Positions 42,331 to 50,913 of a stretch of 64,000 bases of DNA are shown piece by piece. The notes beneath the pieces were generated by a model. It did no database searches. It was not told where the DNA came from and saw only the letters and a list, made by a program, of their open reading frames with translations. Each line of letters begins with the position of its first letter. The stretch's first letter is position 1. Position numbers and translations under genes: made by a program. Source of the DNA: JAYODW01 sp038116745 (lineage in GTDB: Bacteria; Pseudomonadota; Gammaproteobacteria; Ga0077536); NCBI GenBank assembly GCA_038116745.1, contig JAYODW010000010.1:47369-111368 (forward strand). Reading direction: 5' to 3'.

Positions 42331-43839
42331 TCACGCCGGGCCGTCCAGGGTGTGCGCGGCAAGGAACTGTTCGGCCGCCGCAAAGATGTGCTCGCGCCGC
42401 GCGCTGTCCATGCGGTCCAGACTGCGCAGAATGACTTTCAGCCGCGGGTTGCGCTCGAAGAAATCCCGCTGGCGCGCGATGAAACGCCAGTACAGCCCGT
42501 CCACGACATCGCACCATTCCCCGCGGGCGTAGTCACTCATCTTCAGCCAGTAATTCGACCCGCAGACGTAGGGCTTGGTGGCAAACGTGCCGCCGTCGCT
42601 GAACAGCGCCATGCCGTAGACGTTGGGTTCCATTACCCAGGGGTAAGCGTCGGCAAACATCTCCATGAACCAGCGATAGGCAGCGCGCGGCGCGATCTCG
42701 GTCAGAGTCATGATGTTGCCGACGACCATCAGCCGCTGGATGTGATGATTCCAGGCCCGATCACGTGCCAGGCGGATCGCGTCATCCAGCGGTGGCAGGC
42801 CCGTGGTGGCCTCGTAGAACGCCGGTCCGGGGCGACGGTGGTGCGCCCAGAAGTTGCCCGCACGCTGAGCGGCGCCGTGGCGCTCGTAGACCCCGCGGAT
42901 GAATTCCCGCCAGCCGATCACCTGGCGCAGGAAACCCTCAATGCTGTTCAGGGGAATCGCGTGCTGGGCTGCATGCTGCAGCACTGCGTCCACGACCTCG
43001 GCCGGCGTCAGCAGGCCGATATTCATGAGCGGCGAGAGCGCGCTGTGGAAGAGGAATTCAGAGCGTGTGCTCAGAGCGTCCTCATACGGACCGAACTGCG
43101 CCAGGCGCTGCTCGAGGAAATCGTGGAGCCAGGTGAGCGCGCCCGTCCGGGTGGTCGGGATCCAGAAACCGGCGGCGCTACCCGGGTGGTCCGAAAACTC
43201 GCGCTGCACCAGCTCGATGCAAGCGCGCGCGTGGTCGTCGAGTGCAGCGGCACGTGGCGCGGGCGGGGCGATGCTGCGCGGCAGGCGTTGGCGATTGTCG
43301 GCGTCGTAACTCCAGCTGCCGCCTTCCGGCCTGCCGTCGGCCGTGAGCAGGATCTGGTGCTGGCGCCGCACCTGCTGGTAGTAGCGCGCCATCAGGATCC
43401 CACCGCGGCGATCGCGGTGCCGATCGAACAGTTCCAGGGGGTTCATGAACATCGGGCTCGGCAGCACTGTTCTACTAAAGCCTTCGGCGGCGCAGAGCGC
43501 AGCCAGGCGCCGCTCGAAATGGCGCGCGGCGAAATCGAAGTGCACCAGCTTGTCGGCCCCGGTACGGCGCGCCACCTCTGCGACCCAGGGCAGAAGTCCG
43601 CTGTTCGCGGGGTCGTCCAGGCTCTGGTAGTGCACGTCGAAGCCGGCGCCACGCAGCGCATCGGCCTGGCTGCGCATCGCCGCCAGCATCAGCACCAGCT
43701 TGTGCTGGTGATGCCGCACGTAGGTGCACAGGGCACGGTCTTCGCACATCACCACCTTGCTGCTGCCGAACGCCGCGAAATGCGGCGGCGTGAAAAGCTG
43801 TGTGCCGAGGACGATGCCGAGTGTCGAGGTGTCGCTCAC
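42331..43839 (-). CDS. Photolyase-related protein (DPRP family), without Fe-S cysteines
   Basis: This 502-residue protein belongs to the deoxyribodipyrimidine photolyase-related group, which includes bacterial (6-4) photolyases such as PhrB. IVLGTQLF at the N-terminus, FLRQVIGWREFIRGVYERHG and the FAD-domain blocks NHHIQRLMVVGNIMTL and PWVMEPNVYGMALFSDGG are typical. PhrB-type enzymes hold a 4Fe-4S cluster with a CxxC in the segment SDYCKGC. The corresponding sequence here is SDYARGEWCDVVDGLYW, lacking it, so the cluster is probably absent. Function (repair or signalling) is uncertain. Confidence 0.87.
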   Translation of the reverse strand: MSDTSTLGIVLGTQLFTPPHFAAFGSSKVVMCEDRALCTYVRHHQHKLVLMLAAMRSQADALRGAGFDVHYQSLDDPANSGLLPWVAEVARRTGADKLVHFDFAARHFERRLAALCAAEGFSRTVLPSPMFMNPLELFDRHRDRRGGILMARYYQQVRRQHQILLTADGRPEGGSWSYDADNRQRLPRSIAPPAPRAAALDDHARACIELVQREFSDHPGSAAGFWIPTTRTGALTWLHDFLEQRLAQFGPYEDALSTRSEFLFHSALSPLMNIGLLTPAEVVDAVLQHAAQHAIPLNSIEGFLRQVIGWREFIRGVYERHGAAQRAGNFWAHHRRPGPAFYEATTGLPPLDDAIRLARDRAWNHHIQRLMVVGNIMTLTEIAPRAAYRWFMEMFADAYPWVMEPNVYGMALFSDGGTFATKPYVCGSNYWLKMSDYARGEWCDVVDGLYWRFIARQRDFFERNPRLKVILRSLDRMDSARREHIFAAAEQFLAAHTLDGPA

Positions 43840-43852
43840 TGGTCGAGCGTGC

Positions 43853-45085
43853 TCAGGAGGTCGCAGTCTGGTCGGGTCCGGTGCCGATCACGCCGTCCCT
43901 GCGCCAGGCCGCAATGGCTTCATCGCTGTGGCCGAGTTCGCGCAGCACGGCGGTAGTGTCCTCGCCGAGACGCGGCGGCGCTTTACGCAGATCCAGACGC
44001 TGGCCGTCGAGACGCAGCGGCGTGGCCACCGCCTGCAGTTCGCGACCGTTGCCGTGCGTGTAGCGATGCAGCATGCCCGAGGCCGCAGTGTGCGGATGCG
44101 CCGAGATTTCGCCGAGGTTATGCACCGGCGAGCAGGGGATCCCGCACGCGGAGAAGCGCTCCATCCATTCGGCGCGCGGGCGCCGCTGCATGATTTCCGC
44201 AACCCGCGCTTCGCATTCCGCGCGATGCGCGACACGGTCGGCGCTGGTGCGGAGATGCGTGCTCGCGGCGAGATCCGGCGCCTCCGCGACCTCGCAGAAG
44301 GTCTGCCACAGGCGGTCGTTGGCTACGCCCAGGATCAGCGGCAGGTCGGCAGTATCGAACGCGCGATAGGGACACAGGGATTCATGACCGGAGCCGACCC
44401 GCACCGGCTCGGTACCGCGCTGCCAGAAGCCCTGCAGGAAATAGCCGAGGAAGCCGAGTGCGGTGTCGAACAGGGCTGCCTCAATACGCATGCCGTGTCC
44501 GCTCTGACCCCGTTCCAGCAAGGCGCTCAGGATCCCGATGGCTGCGTTCATGCCGGTCCCCTGGTCAACCGGCGAGAACGGGCTGCGCACAGGCGCGCCA
44601 TCGGGCTCGCCGGTGACTGAGATCATGCCGCTGAAGGCCTGGGCGATAAGGTCGTAGCCTTTGCCCTGGCTCATCGGTCCCTGGCTGCCGTAACCGGAAA
44701 TGCTGCAGTAGATGATGTTGTCGCGCACCGCGCGCACCGCCTCGTAGCCCAGTCCGAGCCGCTCGGCGACGCCCGGCGCGAAGCTTTCGATGAGCACATC
44801 GCTGCGTGCAAGCAGCTCGCGACACACCGCCATGCCGGCGTGGGATTTCAGGTCGAGCGCCACGCTGCGCTTGTTGCGGTTGACCGATAGGAAAATTGTG
44901 CCCTCGCCGTCTTCGAACGGCGGCCAGCTGCGCGTATCGTCGCCGCCGGCGATCGACTCGACCTTGATCACCTCTGCGCCGAGATCGGCCAGGTACTGGG
45001 TGCACAACGGGCCGGCCAGCACTTTTGACAGGTCGAGGATACGGACGCCGCGCAGCGGCTGAGGCGTGTTCCCGGCGTTCTCCAT
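43853..45085 (-). CDS. Family III CoA transferase (CaiB/BaiF)
   Basis: This 410-residue enzyme has PLRGVRILDLSKVLAGPLCTQYLADLGAEVIKVE at the N-terminus, the Rossmann half of formyl-CoA-transferase-like proteins, and the catalytic Asp in FSPVDQGTGMNAA. Such enzymes move CoA between acids without a free intermediate pool. I choose the ATG at 45085 because the protein then starts a few residues before the conserved block. It is transcribed away from the Rieske oxygenase unit and may act in the same pathway. Confidence 0.92.
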   Translation of the reverse strand: MENAGNTPQPLRGVRILDLSKVLAGPLCTQYLADLGAEVIKVESIAGGDDTRSWPPFEDGEGTIFLSVNRNKRSVALDLKSHAGMAVCRELLARSDVLIESFAPGVAERLGLGYEAVRAVRDNIIYCSISGYGSQGPMSQGKGYDLIAQAFSGMISVTGEPDGAPVRSPFSPVDQGTGMNAAIGILSALLERGQSGHGMRIEAALFDTALGFLGYFLQGFWQRGTEPVRVGSGHESLCPYRAFDTADLPLILGVANDRLWQTFCEVAEAPDLAASTHLRTSADRVAHRAECEARVAEIMQRRPRAEWMERFSACGIPCSPVHNLGEISAHPHTAASGMLHRYTHGNGRELQAVATPLRLDGQRLDLRKAPPRLGEDTTAVLRELGHSDEAIAAWRRDGVIGTGPDQTATS

Positions 45086-45257
45086 TGAGCGAGAGTCCCT
45101 GAATTGACGGGCTTGAAATGTACGCAATAGCATGCGGCCGCGCCACGGCGCGGTGGTTGTGATCCATTGCGCTGTTGCGCAATTATCGGGACCAGCACAT
45201 TCGAGGACTGATTGCCGTGCCGCGCAACCAGGGCTTCACACCGTTGACGGGGAGGAC

Positions 45258-45602
45258 ATGACCACCAACCGCCTGCCTGCCGGGTTTGAAGAGCTCGAGC
45301 CCTTTGTGGCGGACTGGGATCTGCCCACATCGCATGAACGCTGGATGCATCGCAACAGGGCGCCCTACGCGGACGTCGTGCGTTTCTACGAGGCCATGTT
45401 TGCGCGCGCCGAGGAAGCGACGGCGTTGGTTGAGCGCTATCCGCTGAATGCCCTGCCGGATGATGTCGCGTGCCTGTTCCGGCTGGTGCTGGCGCTGACG
45501 CACGCTGCGGTCGGGGTCGAGCTGCACCAGGCCTCGCATTCACCCTGGTCTCCGGTCGAGCATGAGCTGCGCCTGACAGCGGGGATCCAGCCGCATGGCT
45601 GA
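45258..45602 (+). CDS. Uncharacterised 114-residue protein coupled to a Rieske oxygenase
   Basis: I do not know a function for this protein. It is rich in predicted helices, with LEPFVADWDLPTSHERW at the start, VVRFYEAMFARAEEATAL in the middle and YPLNALPDDVACLFRLVLAL later. I have an impression of similar small proteins beside other Rieske oxygenases, which needs a search. The ATG at 45258 follows GGGGAGG closely. The last eight bases overlap the start of the Rieske oxygenase gene, so translation is coupled and a physical partnership, perhaps replacing the usual beta subunit, is possible. Confidence 0.7.
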   Translation: MTTNRLPAGFEELEPFVADWDLPTSHERWMHRNRAPYADVVRFYEAMFARAEEATALVERYPLNALPDDVACLFRLVLALTHAAVGVELHQASHSPWSPVEHELRLTAGIQPHG

Positions 45603-46863
45603 CACGCTGAGGGCGCCTATGAACCCACCCGCCGGGCGGCCGCCCGTTCTTACCCCGGCCTGTGGATTGTCGACCGGCACCATGCCGACCCGGTTATATA
45701 CCGATCCGGAGCATTACGCGCTCGAGCGCGAGCGCATCTTTCGCCGCGCCTGGCTCAAGGTCGGCCGCGTCGAGCAGCTTGCGCGGACCGGAGATTTTTT
45801 CGTTAAGGATATTGCCGTCGCCGATGCATCGATCCTGATCACGCGCACGCGGCGGGGCGCGATCAAGGCGTTCCACAATGTCTGTTCGCATCGCGGCAAT
45901 CAGGTGGTTCTGCAGCCAGAGGGCAACGCCCCGCGTTTTACCTGCCGCTACCACGGCTGGACCTATAACAATGCCGGGGAACTGGCGGCGGTGACCGACG
46001 AGGCCGGCTTCTTTGACCTCGACAAGAAACAGTGCGGTCTGACCCCGGTTGCGGTCGATACCTGGGAAGGCTGGATCTTCATCAACCTGCAGCCTGAACC
46101 CGAGGTGACGCTGCTGACCTTCCTCGGTCCCTTCGGCGCGGCATTCAGCGGCGTCGATTATCCGTTTCCGCACACTCCCTTGGTCATGCGCGGGGAGATC
46201 AAAGCGAACTGGAAAGCTGTCGCGGACGCCTTCAGCGAGGCGTATCACATTGCGTCGATCCATCCCCGCACGTTCGGGCCGATCTACGCTGGCCGCGACA
46301 ATCCGCGCAGCCGCCCGGTCAGCGCCAGCATCTACGGGGCGCATCGCGCGTTCTCGACCTGGCTTAATCGGGACTACCAGCCGGGAGCCGAGGCGCAGGT
46401 TGAACGCTGGATCTACCCAACGACCTCGACTCTGACCGGTACGCGCCAGGAAGGTCAGGTCAATCCGCTGACTGAGCACCCGGCGATCAACCCGACCAAG
46501 AGCGAGGCCTGGGCCAGCGACGTTAACTGGATCTTTCCCAACTGGCACATTCAGATCTCGGCCAACCGTTTCTGGTCGCATGAGTTCTGGCCGACTTCGC
46601 TCAACACGACTCTCTGGGAGGGACGTTTCTACCAGCCCGCCCCGCAGACCGCGCGGGAGCGCATACAGCTCGAGCATTTCACCGCGCAGATGGCCGACGG
46701 CATGCTCGAGGACCTGTCTAATATTGAGAGCACTCAGCGTGGGATGGCGTCCGGTGCAAAGGCCGAGCTGCACCTGCAGGACGGCGAAATTGCGATCCGA
46801 CATCAGCTTGAGCAGGTCATTAAATGGACCGAGGCGGCGACGGTCGCGGAGGCGCTGGCCTGA
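45595..46863 (+). CDS. Rieske aromatic ring-hydroxylating dioxygenase, alpha subunit
   Basis: This 422-residue oxygenase has the Rieske site NVCSHRGNQV (Cys-x-His) and FTCRYHGWTY (Cys-x2-His) at residues about 95-125. The catalytic domain contains KAVADAFSEAYHIASIHPRTF with the two iron-binding His and the bridging Asp. Typical three-component dioxygenases have a small beta subunit of about 170 residues. None is present, and the coupled 114-residue protein upstream is the only nearby candidate partner. Ferredoxin and reductase genes are not in the window. Confidence 0.92.
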   Translation: MADTLRAPMNPPAGRPPVLTPACGLSTGTMPTRLYTDPEHYALERERIFRRAWLKVGRVEQLARTGDFFVKDIAVADASILITRTRRGAIKAFHNVCSHRGNQVVLQPEGNAPRFTCRYHGWTYNNAGELAAVTDEAGFFDLDKKQCGLTPVAVDTWEGWIFINLQPEPEVTLLTFLGPFGAAFSGVDYPFPHTPLVMRGEIKANWKAVADAFSEAYHIASIHPRTFGPIYAGRDNPRSRPVSASIYGAHRAFSTWLNRDYQPGAEAQVERWIYPTTSTLTGTRQEGQVNPLTEHPAINPTKSEAWASDVNWIFPNWHIQISANRFWSHEFWPTSLNTTLWEGRFYQPAPQTARERIQLEHFTAQMADGMLEDLSNIESTQRGMASGAKAELHLQDGEIAIRHQLEQVIKWTEAATVAEALA

Positions 46864-46881
46864 GCGTAAGACAAACCGGGT

Positions 46882-46948
46882 GGTGCTCTCCCGACCGTGC
46901 ACCGTCCCTGCCTCAAAACCGGCACCTTGCCGTAAGGGTTTGAGCACC
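46882..46948 (+). promoter_or_regulatory. Possible attenuator-like leader with alternative stems
   Basis: GGTTTGAGCACC (46937-46948) can pair through GAGCACC with GGTGCTC (46882-46888) or through GGTTTGAG with CTCAAAACC (46912-46920, one bulge). The two pairings are mutually exclusive. They lie in the 124-base gap just before the double CoA-transferase gene. Confidence 0.3.
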
Positions 46949-46987
46949 AGCGCTGAGCGCACCGCAGTTTAAGAAAGGCCTCCCCGC

Positions 46988-49339
46988 ATGCGCAGCACAT
47001 CAACCGCTCCCCTCAGGGTTCTGGAACTGACCGGCGGGATCGCGACCGCCTATGCCGGCTGGCTGCTGGCGCGCATGGGGGCAGAGGTCACCCGCGTGGT
47101 CATGCCGGAGACGCGCCCGCCGACGACGTCGGCTCCTGATCCGGTCGACCTCGCGCTGGAGGCCCTGGCGTGTGGCAAGCGCGACCTGCCCGCGCCGGCG
47201 CTGCAGAATGAGCTCGGTGCGGCCATCAACGGCGTTGATATCCTGCTGTGTGAAGACAAGGCGGCCCTCGCAACCTGTGCGGGCTCACTGGCTGAGCTGA
47301 GTGCGCGGGCGCCGCGGCTGGTGATCGGCCTGGCCAGCAATCTCGGTCTGGACGGCCCCTATGCTGACTACCCCAGCACCGCACTCGACGCGCAGGCGCT
47401 TGGTGCAGTGGCCTGGGCTATCGGCGATCCGACGCGTGAGCCTCTGTCGCTGCCGGTCGGTGTGCTGGAACACCAGTCCGGCGTCGTGCTCGCGGCAGGT
47501 TGCCTGCTTGCCCTGGAGCTGCGCGCCGCCGGCGTTGAGCAGAACCTGGTCGACGTGGCCCTGGCCGACGTGCTGGCGAGCTACGTGGCAGGTAACTGCC
47601 GCGTCTACGTGCATCATGGTCTCAAATGGCAGCGCAACGGCGAGCGGCCCTACGGCTGCTGCGGCGCTTATCCGTTTGCCATCATGCCCTGCGCTGATGG
47701 CAAGGTATGTATCTCGGGGCGCACGCGCGAAGAGTGGCAACGCTTCGTCAAAGTGATGGGCAACCCGCCCTGGGCCAGCGAGCCGCGCTACCAGGATCTG
47801 CGCACCATGGGCACGCAGTATCCCGATGAAGTGGACGCGCTGATCAAACCCTGGTTTGCCGCCCGCACCCGTGCGGAGCTGCAGGCCATCGCACTGGAAC
47901 ACAACCTGATCCTCGCGCCGCTGCGCGACTTCGCGGAAGTGATCAACTCCGAGCAGTTCGCCAGCCGCGATTTTCTCGGGACCGTGGCGCTTGCAGGACA
48001 GTCGGTCAGAACGCCGGGTCTGCCTTTCCGCATCACCCGCGAACGGCAGGAAGTCGGGCCGGATCTGGCTCTGGATCTGCTTACGCAGGCGCCGGCGGAC
48101 TCGGACACCTGGTACAACGCTGCTGGTCCCCTGGGCGGACTGCGCGTCCTTGATTTCGGCTGGGTGTGGTCGGCGCCCTGGGTCGGCGCGATTCTCGGCG
48201 AGCTGGGCGCGCAGGTGATCAAGGTCGAACACGGACCACGTCCGGATAACCTGCGCATGGCGGGACGGGTAGTGCGCGCCGACGGCACGGTGGTCGACGG
48301 GCCGAGTCGCGAGATGTCACCGATGTTTCATCAGGTCAATCACGGCAAGCTCGGCATTACGCTGAATGTCAAAGATCCGCGTGCCCGCGCCCTGGCCCTG
48401 CGCCTGGCGGCGCAGAGTGACGCGGTGATCGAGAACATGTCCCCGGGTTCGATGGAGCGCTCTGGTCTCGGCTTCGAGACGCTGCGTGACACCAAGCCGC
48501 GCCTGGTCATGCTGTCGATGTCCGCTGCCGGACAGTTCGGTCCGTTTGCCGGCATGCGCGCCTACGCGCCGACCATGTCCGCTTTCGCCGGTCTTGAATC
48601 CCTGGTCGGCTATGCGGGTGAGTCCCCTATCGGGACACTGAATTTTGCGATTGGCGATCCCAATGCCTCAGTGCATGGCCTGCTGGCGCTGCTGGCAGCG
48701 CTGCGCCGCGCGCGCGCGACCGGTGAAGGCGCGTACATCGACCTGTCTCAGGTCGAGGCCCTGATCGGCACGGTGCGCCCCTACCTGCTGGCGGCTCAGG
48801 TCAGCGGTCAGCAGCCGCAGCCGCAGGCAAACCAGCATCCGCGCATGGCGCCGCACGGTATCTACCCGGCGCAGGGCAACGATCGGTGGCTGAGTATCGC
48901 GGTGGCTGATTACCCGCAGTGGCAGGCCTTGCTGAAACTTGCGCCGCTCGACGGCTGGCGCGCCAGCGGTATCGCAGAGCGGATCGCTGCGCGTGACGTG
49001 CTGGATCGCGCACTCGCTGCATGGACGCGGACGCAGGACCGCGATCGGCTGGTGGCAGAGCTGCGTCGGGTCGGGATTGCATCCTCCCCGGTGCTCTCGG
49101 TCGAGGAGCAGTGGCAGGACCCGCATTTCGCCGCACGCGAGATGCGTCATCCGGTTGAGATCCCGTTTTACGGGACGGAATCGCTGTATCGAGCGCCCTG
49201 GCGCTTCTCCACCGCGGCGCCGCACATCGCGCGCGCCGGTCCCACCCTCGGGCAGCACAATGCTTTTGTTTTCGGCGAGCTGCTCGGGTTATCAGATGCG
49301 GAGATTGATAATCTGGTGGCCGACGGGGTCATCGCCTGA
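46988..49339 (+). CDS. Double-domain family III CoA transferase (tandem CaiB/BaiF fusion)
   Basis: This 783-residue protein is two family III CoA-transferase units in tandem. The first begins RVLELTGGIATAYAGWLLARMGAEV, the second, after about residue 378, GGLRVLDFGWVWSAPWVGAILGELGAQVIKVEHG. The second unit has the expected catalytic Asp in AIGDPNASVHG. The aligned position in the first reads VLEHQSG, with Glu, so the first active site may be altered. Family enzymes are normally interlocked homodimers of about 400 residues, and the fusion would make an asymmetric pair. It follows the Rieske oxygenase gene. Confidence 0.9.
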   Translation: MRSTSTAPLRVLELTGGIATAYAGWLLARMGAEVTRVVMPETRPPTTSAPDPVDLALEALACGKRDLPAPALQNELGAAINGVDILLCEDKAALATCAGSLAELSARAPRLVIGLASNLGLDGPYADYPSTALDAQALGAVAWAIGDPTREPLSLPVGVLEHQSGVVLAAGCLLALELRAAGVEQNLVDVALADVLASYVAGNCRVYVHHGLKWQRNGERPYGCCGAYPFAIMPCADGKVCISGRTREEWQRFVKVMGNPPWASEPRYQDLRTMGTQYPDEVDALIKPWFAARTRAELQAIALEHNLILAPLRDFAEVINSEQFASRDFLGTVALAGQSVRTPGLPFRITRERQEVGPDLALDLLTQAPADSDTWYNAAGPLGGLRVLDFGWVWSAPWVGAILGELGAQVIKVEHGPRPDNLRMAGRVVRADGTVVDGPSREMSPMFHQVNHGKLGITLNVKDPRARALALRLAAQSDAVIENMSPGSMERSGLGFETLRDTKPRLVMLSMSAAGQFGPFAGMRAYAPTMSAFAGLESLVGYAGESPIGTLNFAIGDPNASVHGLLALLAALRRARATGEGAYIDLSQVEALIGTVRPYLLAAQVSGQQPQPQANQHPRMAPHGIYPAQGNDRWLSIAVADYPQWQALLKLAPLDGWRASGIAERIAARDVLDRALAAWTRTQDRDRLVAELRRVGIASSPVLSVEEQWQDPHFAAREMRHPVEIPFYGTESLYRAPWRFSTAAPHIARAGPTLGQHNAFVFGELLGLSDAEIDNLVADGVIA

Positions 49340-49451
49340 GACAGGTTGGGTTTTTCCTGCTGCGAGGTCCGGATCAGCCGGGAGACCGACTCGGCTTTAA
49401 ATCGGCCTTAAAAAGGCTTTAAAACGGATAGGGCGGATGGTTTGTTTGAAC

Positions 49452-49487
49452 GCCGCCGGAACGCAGTGTTCAGTGCGCTCCGGCGGC
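49452..49487. terminator. Bidirectional terminator hairpin
   Basis: GCCGCCGGA (49452-49460) and TCCGGCGGC (49479-49487) form a perfect 9-bp stem extended by an inner CGCA/TGCG. It lies between the convergent CoA-transferase and H-NS family genes and probably ends both transcripts. Confidence 0.6.
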
Positions 49488-49521
49488 CCTTTGAAGATCA
49501 GAATGAGGCTTCTCTGGGCAT

Positions 49522-49890
49522 TCAGATCTTGAAGCGCGGGTCAGCCTTGAACGCTTCGATGGTCAGGCCCTGCTCAGAGAGAATAGCTGCCACCCAGCGA
49601 GGTGCGCGTCCGCGACCGGTCCATTTATCATTGGAGGCCGGGTTTTTATATTTGCTCGCGACCTGGGAGCGTTTGTTTGGCGCCGCACTCGCCGCCCGGC
49701 GTGGACCGCCGCTTTCCTGCATGATTTTCAGTACTTCGGCGATTTCAGCTTTCTTGAGCTTGTGCCGCGCGAGGACCTTCTCAATATCGCGAATGACGAC
49801 GTCGAGTTTTCCTCGCTGGCGCAGGAGTTTCTCAGCTTCAGAAATAAGATTTTTAAGTTCTCCGGCATTCAAATTGCTAATTTTTGGCAT
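49522..49890 (-). CDS. hns: H-NS family nucleoid-associated protein
   Basis: This 122-residue DNA-binding protein has an N-terminal coiled-coil dimerisation region (ELKNLISEAEKLLRQRGKLDVVIRDIEKVLARH) and the C-terminal H-NS DNA-binding motif YKNPASNDKWTGRGRAPRWV, where the GRGR loop enters the minor groove of AT-rich DNA. I start at the ATG at 49890, with AGG eight bases upstream, not at the in-frame codon at 49905. A 300-base AT-rich region precedes it, compatible with autorepression. Confidence 0.92.
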   Translation of the reverse strand: MPKISNLNAGELKNLISEAEKLLRQRGKLDVVIRDIEKVLARHKLKKAEIAEVLKIMQESGGPRRAASAAPNKRSQVASKYKNPASNDKWTGRGRAPRWVAAILSEQGLTIEAFKADPRFKI

Positions 49891-50196
49891 TGCTTGACCT
49901 GTCAATTTAATCAGTCAGTGAAAACTCATCCGTAAGCACGCGTGAGAGGTTAATTAAAAATATCGCCTCTTTCAATATTTCAGGCGATTAAAACCTGGGG
50001 TTTTAAAAAAGCACCATGCATCGGAGTTTGTAAAACACGCTCTCCGCAGAGCCTGAAAAGATATGGATAATCAGGATTGGAATATCTGCGGGTTTCAGAT
50101 CCGGCGCGTCTTTTTTAACGTAGCCGTTCTTAAGTCAGGCGTCTGGTATGCCTGAACAATTTCCAGGGCTTATAAACTGTGGAGGTGCGTCCGCCT
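49891..50196. promoter_or_regulatory. AT-rich divergent region upstream of the H-NS family gene
   Basis: The gap holds no gene that I can support. It is AT-rich compared with its surroundings and contains a perfect TTAAAACC/GGTTTTAA hairpin (49988-50006) followed by an A-run, plus several A/T tracts, features expected for H-NS binding and autoregulation. The right end carries GTGGAGG, the ribosome site for the SDR gene. Confidence 0.5.
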
Positions 50197-50901
50197 GTGA
50201 ACGCAGCAATCATCGGTGCCAGTGGCGGAATCGGCGGCGCGCTGGCCTCGCGTCTGGAACAGTCGGGAGATTATGCGAAGGTGCTCAGGTTTTCGCGTCG
50301 GCCGGGCGTTGATTCTGCATCGATCGATATTCTGGATGAAGCGTCGATCATGGCCGCTGCGGCGGCGGCGGAGGCTGCGGTCGACAGGCTGGACCTTATT
50401 TTCGTCGCGACCGGACGGCTGCAGGATGCGAGCTGGAGCGCGCTGCCGGAGAAGAGCTGGCGCGCCCTGGATGCCGGCGCGCTGCAGGCAATGTTTGCCG
50501 TGAATACGATCGGTCCTGCGCTCGTGGCCAAGCATTTTCTGCCTTTGCTGCGCCGCGGTACCCGAGGCGTCTTCGCCGCCCTGTCCGCCCGAGTTGGCAG
50601 CATTGAGGACAACCATCTGGGTGGTTGGTATGGCTACCGTGCCTCAAAAGCTGCACTCAATATGATGGTGCGTACCCTCGCGATCGAGCTCAGTCGGCGT
50701 AATCCTGATGCGGTCTGTGTCGCTCTTCATCCGGGCACGGTGGACACGCCGTTGTCGGCACCGTTTCAGCGCGGCGTGCGCCCGGAGAAACTGTTTGCTC
50801 CTGAGACCGCCGCCGAGCATCTCCTGCGCGTGATTGCCGGACTCTCGCCGGCGGACTCAGGCAAGCTCCTGGCCTGGGACGGGAGCGCAGTTCCGTTTTG
50901 A
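50197..50901 (+). CDS. SDR family protein, C-factor (CsgA)-like
   Basis: This 234-residue short-chain dehydrogenase has NAAIIGASGGIGGALASRL with the cofactor glycines, an LSARVGSIED block with the Ser, and WYGYRASKAALNMMVRTLAIEL with the Tyr-x3-Lys pair. The overall pattern, with short loops and LHPGTVDTPLSAPFQ, is that of C-factor-like SDRs. I choose the GTG at 50197, with GGAGG 11 bases upstream. The frame opens slightly earlier. It is divergent from the H-NS family gene and opens the oxygenase island. Confidence 0.85.
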   Translation: MNAAIIGASGGIGGALASRLEQSGDYAKVLRFSRRPGVDSASIDILDEASIMAAAAAAEAAVDRLDLIFVATGRLQDASWSALPEKSWRALDAGALQAMFAVNTIGPALVAKHFLPLLRRGTRGVFAALSARVGSIEDNHLGGWYGYRASKAALNMMVRTLAIELSRRNPDAVCVALHPGTVDTPLSAPFQRGVRPEKLFAPETAAEHLLRVIAGLSPADSGKLLAWDGSAVPF

Positions 50902-50913
50902 GTCGTCTGCGGT

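Noticed and set aside
42352..43956. Long plus-strand open frame (534 codons) opposite the photolyase-related gene
   Set aside because: The product is low-complexity and Arg/His-rich with no recognisable domain. The minus-strand protein is clearly a photolyase-family member.
49391..49430. GGCTTTAAA-like short repeats after the double CoA transferase
   Set aside because: Two imperfect copies only, with no hairpin or regular spacing. Likely chance in an AT-richer gap.
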